DNA of 64,000 nt from Temnopleurus reevesii (Eukaryota; Echinodermata; Echinoidea; Temnopleuroida; Temnopleuridae): assembly GCA_036244855.1 (NCBI GenBank), contig BQKZ01000557.1, positions 37,803 through 101,802 of the forward strand, read 5' to 3'. The notes under the pieces are model-generated. The model was given only the letters and a program-made list of their open reading frames with translations. It was not told the origin of the DNA and ran no database searches. How positions within the stretch are numbered: position 1 is the first letter of the stretch; each line of letters begins with the position of its first letter. Below are positions 60,966-64,000 of this stretch, one piece after another. The position numbers and the translations under genes are program-made.

Positions 60966-62439
60966 TCATATTTTTATGTTATTCCTTTTTTTCAGAAATG
61001 TCGACATAATGTTGATTTTCCACTTCAGTATAGCATTCCTATATCGATTCTGCAGTTATTTTGAGAAGAATCATGTTCAACCCTTGCTCTAAATATTTTA
61101 ATTCTGTGTACCAAGTGAATGAGGAGTTGTACAACAAAACCTCACGGATTCTGTTGATGTTGCAAATCACGGGGTTCCCCATCAGCAGAAGTGATTGTCA
61201 TATCTCTGGGAATTTTAATTATTCATAGCTTTTAAAGATTTTCCGTTTTGCTCATATTTTCACAGTTTGTTCATCTGATTTTTCTTCATTCAGTGAGAAC
61301 ATGACAATTCTTTGTAAAGGTTTCTTGGTCAAATCCGGTACAAAAGTCATCCCCAATGCATGACTCCATTGATTTGTACGTACAAAGATGTATACAACGC
61401 GCAAGGAATAACCCATAAAGTCCATGTTTCCCCATTTAAAGTTCACTATGAGTATGAGGGTGTTATCATGTTATCCGTCTCCACTCCTTCACTGCCTTCT
61501 CTTTCGTCATGGCTGGAAACAGATAGCCACTCGCATTGACTTGCACACAAAATCTACACAAAAACAGTGATAAAAACTGAGGCGACAGATAGCACGATAT
61601 GGCCACTCCACTACTGTATGAGCACAAGTCTATTTTCAGTTCCTTTAATAAGCAATGGGCATTCTAAAGAAATTATCGGCCATCTCGTGAAATAAGCCAC
61701 CTCTCTAGTCCCGCGCACGTCTCTTTTTGGAAAAATTTAAGGAGATTCAATGAGTCCATCGCCCGTGACTAAATTAACGTAGGTCTATGGAAGGGTAGCC
61801 CATTTCACGATAATGCCAAAAAATTATCTACCCCACCTTTTTCTTTCTTCTTCTTCTTAAATTGTCGAGTTCCTCCAGTTCTGGAGAACTATGTGATCTG
61901 CAGTGTCGGAGATACGCAAGCAGTAATGGGTATTACAAGTAGGGTGTGTATACGAGCCCATCTAGACTTGTTTTCATTTCATTTTCTGCTGAAGACGACA
62001 GTCTCTGCCTCTGGGTTTCATACACAAAAAAAGCAGGCCAAGTCTATTCGTATTCCCAATCCCGCGCACACTTTTTCTGTATACAAAGTCTCATTAAAAT
62101 AGATGAAAAAGGACACCGAAAGACATGTGCAGGACTAGAGAGGAGGCAATTTGTCCAGGCAATGCATTCACAGCAATCACTTACTGCAAAATCATCCTTT
62201 CCTTTGTTTTGGAACAAAGGGACCATCACTGACTTCGGTCAGTCCCACCCTTGTATTTTTGTGTTCTCTATTATTTTTCTAGATGGTCTTTTTTCATTTT
62301 TTTCAGTGAAAACCCATTTAAAAACTACAGTATTACACTTAATTTAGATTGCAATCAAACATACATTTCCTCTTGATTCACACATCATTTCGCATCACTA
62401 AGAAAATAAATATATTGAGTAAATTTTACTTACAAATTG

Positions 62440-62620
62440 CGGAAGTACTGGCGTCTTTTTCAAACTCGCGGGTGAGATTACACTGCTAACGCGCACGTGT
62501 CGATGTCAGCAGCACTCGCGGGGATTTCCCGATGTAATCACAGACCTCGGACCATTTTCCAGATGTGGACACGCCCAAAGAGGTTTATAAATAGAAACTC
62601 TTTGGAGACGCGTTTTACTT
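62440..62620 (+). promoter_or_regulatory. TATA-type promoter candidate with E-box, kappa-B and GC-box-like sites
   Basis: A GC-rich block in AT-rich flanks. In order: CACGTG at 62494-62499, GGGGATTTCCC at 62520-62530 (an ideal NF-kappa-B word), CACGCCC at 62570-62576 (KLF/SP type) and TATAAATAG at 62586-62594. Transcription to the right would start near 62617. On the minus strand TTTATAAA is also readable as a TATA word and TTTGTAAGTAAA near 62430 as a weak donor, so leftward transcription cannot be excluded. No coding exon was recognised on either side. Confidence 0.4.
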
Positions 62621-62789
62621 TGACAACCGAATAATTTATCTGATTATTGCAACAATTATCACCAAATCCTCACTTTCATTTGTTCAATAGGATTGATAGT
62701 TTGATAGGTTATGAGAACATGCAAAGGGTACAGGCCTATCCTTCACCATTCACAGAGCCAGCCTCATGTGGATATTTTTTACATCCGTA

Positions 62790-64000
62790 TCTCCAAGTTC
62801 TCTCTCTCCTCTTCTCTCTCGAGCCTCTCGCATCTCCTTCTTTCCTTCCCTTCTTTTCTCGAATAGTCTGCTCCCTCCTATCCTGCAACCTCTCCTTCCT
62901 CTCCTCTCCCCCTGGCCCTCTGTTCTTCCCCTGCTTACTCCTCCTACCCTGATTGATTGATTGATTTGATTGATAAATATATTCATTTATTCATTTAATT
63001 ATTTATTCTATTTTTCCGTATAAAAAACGTTTACAATTTGAAAATACAGCGAATTGCCCACCCTCTTGTATTCCAGTTGTCTCTCCCATCATCTCCCCGC
63101 CAACATATACCCCTTCCCCTCCCCTCTAATATTTCATATCCTTCTCTGTTTCTCTCACATCTCCTACCTCCCCCCCCCCCCTCTCCCACTCTTGTTTCCT
63201 CCTAGCTTAGCACATCCTCCTATGAAATTTCACATCAGTTCACATTTCGCATATCCTCTACTTAAGCTTCTTACATAATCAACTTTTGCATCTCCTCCCT
63301 ATACTTGTATCTCTTTTTCAGTCACACCTCCCCTCTTCATCTCTCGTACTGTATCTTTAAAACCACCTCCCATCTCACACCCCCAATCCCTTGTCCTCTC
63401 CTCTCTTGCATTTTCTGATCGAACTCTCTCGTATTTCGTTACCTCTCATATACATTGTCATATATCTTCTCTCGCTTCTACTTCCCTCTAACATCACTTG
63501 CCCTTTCAAATAGTTTCCCGTTTGCGGGAACGATCTGTACTGTAGAACAATCTAACATTGCTGTATCCTTTTTCTGGAGTATTTTTTTTTGTCTTCCTCT
63601 ATACTCAGAATATTTTTCACTCAAGGCAAAAAACTCGTTCTCATCGCTTGAAATTATGAATAATGCATGGGAATTGTACTGTAATAATGTACTTGTATAT
63701 AGTTTTGTACCACATCATTTCTTTTCCCCCTGTTTAAAATGTTATATCGTGTGTATCATATGATATATGATTTGTGGGGGAAAAAGTAAACTTGAAACTT
63801 GTCTCACATCTCCTTTAATAAGGATCACATATCCGCCGCACATCTCCTCTTTTGCCTCTTCCGTACTCTTGATTCTCGTTCTCGTATTTTCTCCTCTCTT
63901 GCATCTTCTCCCCTCTCGCTTATTCTCGTGCAAGCTTCTCCACATATCTCGTCTTTTGTCTCTTTCCTGCTCTCGTATTTCGTGTCCTTTCACCCCCCCC
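62790..64000 (+). repeat. 1.2-kb pyrimidine-rich tract to the window end
   Basis: C/T-dominated on the plus strand with recurring CTCTCGTATTTCG (63423 and 63973), CATCTCCTC and TCTCGTTCTCGT words, and C runs at 63170-63181 and 63993-64000. It continues beyond the window. The interval 62950-63050 is an AT-rich break with a possible retroelement tail. Confidence 0.7.
62950..63010 (-). mobile_element. possible retroelement tail, (TCAA)n
   Basis: On the minus strand a short AT-rich segment with AAATGAATAAATATATTTA ends in (TCAA)n/(ATCAA)n at about 62950-62975. This looks like the 3' tail of a short retroelement fragment, but could be a plain microsatellite. Confidence 0.3.

Noticed and set aside
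1..64000. CRISPR arrays, bacterial operons, insertion sequences
   Set aside because: No direct-repeat/spacer pattern, no dense coding and no bacterial ribosome-binding or terminator layout; the sequence is eukaryotic.

Overview
This window is AT-rich eukaryotic nuclear DNA with very few coding signals. It has no bacterial-style gene packing. It does have four copies of a tRNA-derived SINE with an ATT-rich tail, degraded non-LTR retrotransposon 3' ends, many small inverted-repeat elements, microsatellites and long C runs. The SINE body (CACTCAACCCAGGTGAGGTG ... GGGTACCTGG ... TTCCTTGAAA ... GCGCTATATAAA) and the frequent TACATGTA words resemble what I remember of sea urchin genomes. An echinoderm, most likely a sea urchin, is my best guess; this is inference without a database search.

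No protein-coding gene can be named. Most long open frames lie in AT-rich or pyrimidine/purine-rich sequence and are rejected. A few short segments have splice signals on both sides, or an acceptor plus a stop and poly(A) signal, with codon-like composition inside. The best are on the minus strand: 55053-55100, 40976-41038, 23339-23503 (a predicted membrane segment) and 15313 down to about 15218. Their reading phases are mutually compatible. Three weaker exons after them (15047-15091, 14561-14619, 14363-14431) would end in a stop followed by AATAAA at 14107-14112. This suggests a minus-strand gene with long introns reading right to left across the window. It is a hypothesis. Plus-strand terminal-exon candidates are at 9580-9630, 26851-26931 and 47467-47627. 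A 49-nt exon-like segment at 20562-20610 (minus) has strong splice sites but stops in all three frames.

Layout: 0.6-3.4 kb is pyrimidine-rich simple sequence. 6.9-10.9 kb is bounded by an inverted pair of about 310-bp repeats, followed by a three-unit tandem repeat (10.9-11.5 kb). 13.6-14.0 kb is a dead LINE fragment. SINE copies sit at 15.4, 24.5, 29.3 and 39.2 kb. Small inverted-repeat elements sit at 16.0, 21.5, 22.3, 31.35, 40.65, 44.2 and 47.75 kb. A separate family of about 80 bp bounded by TTAA has five copies. A LINE end sharing the SINE tail is at 48.4-48.9 kb. Tandem arrays lie at 54.3-54.8 and 55.65-56.33 kb. A promoter-like GC-rich block with an E-box, kappa-B site, GC-box-like site and TATA box is at 62.44-62.62 kb, and the last 1.2 kb is a pyrimidine tract.

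GC-richer blocks at 18.8-19.1, 31.7-32.5, 35.87-36.2 and 42.64-42.85 kb carry recognisable transcription-factor words (CCAAT, octamer, homeodomain/OTX, MARE, RFX X-box) and are the best candidates for conserved regulatory DNA.
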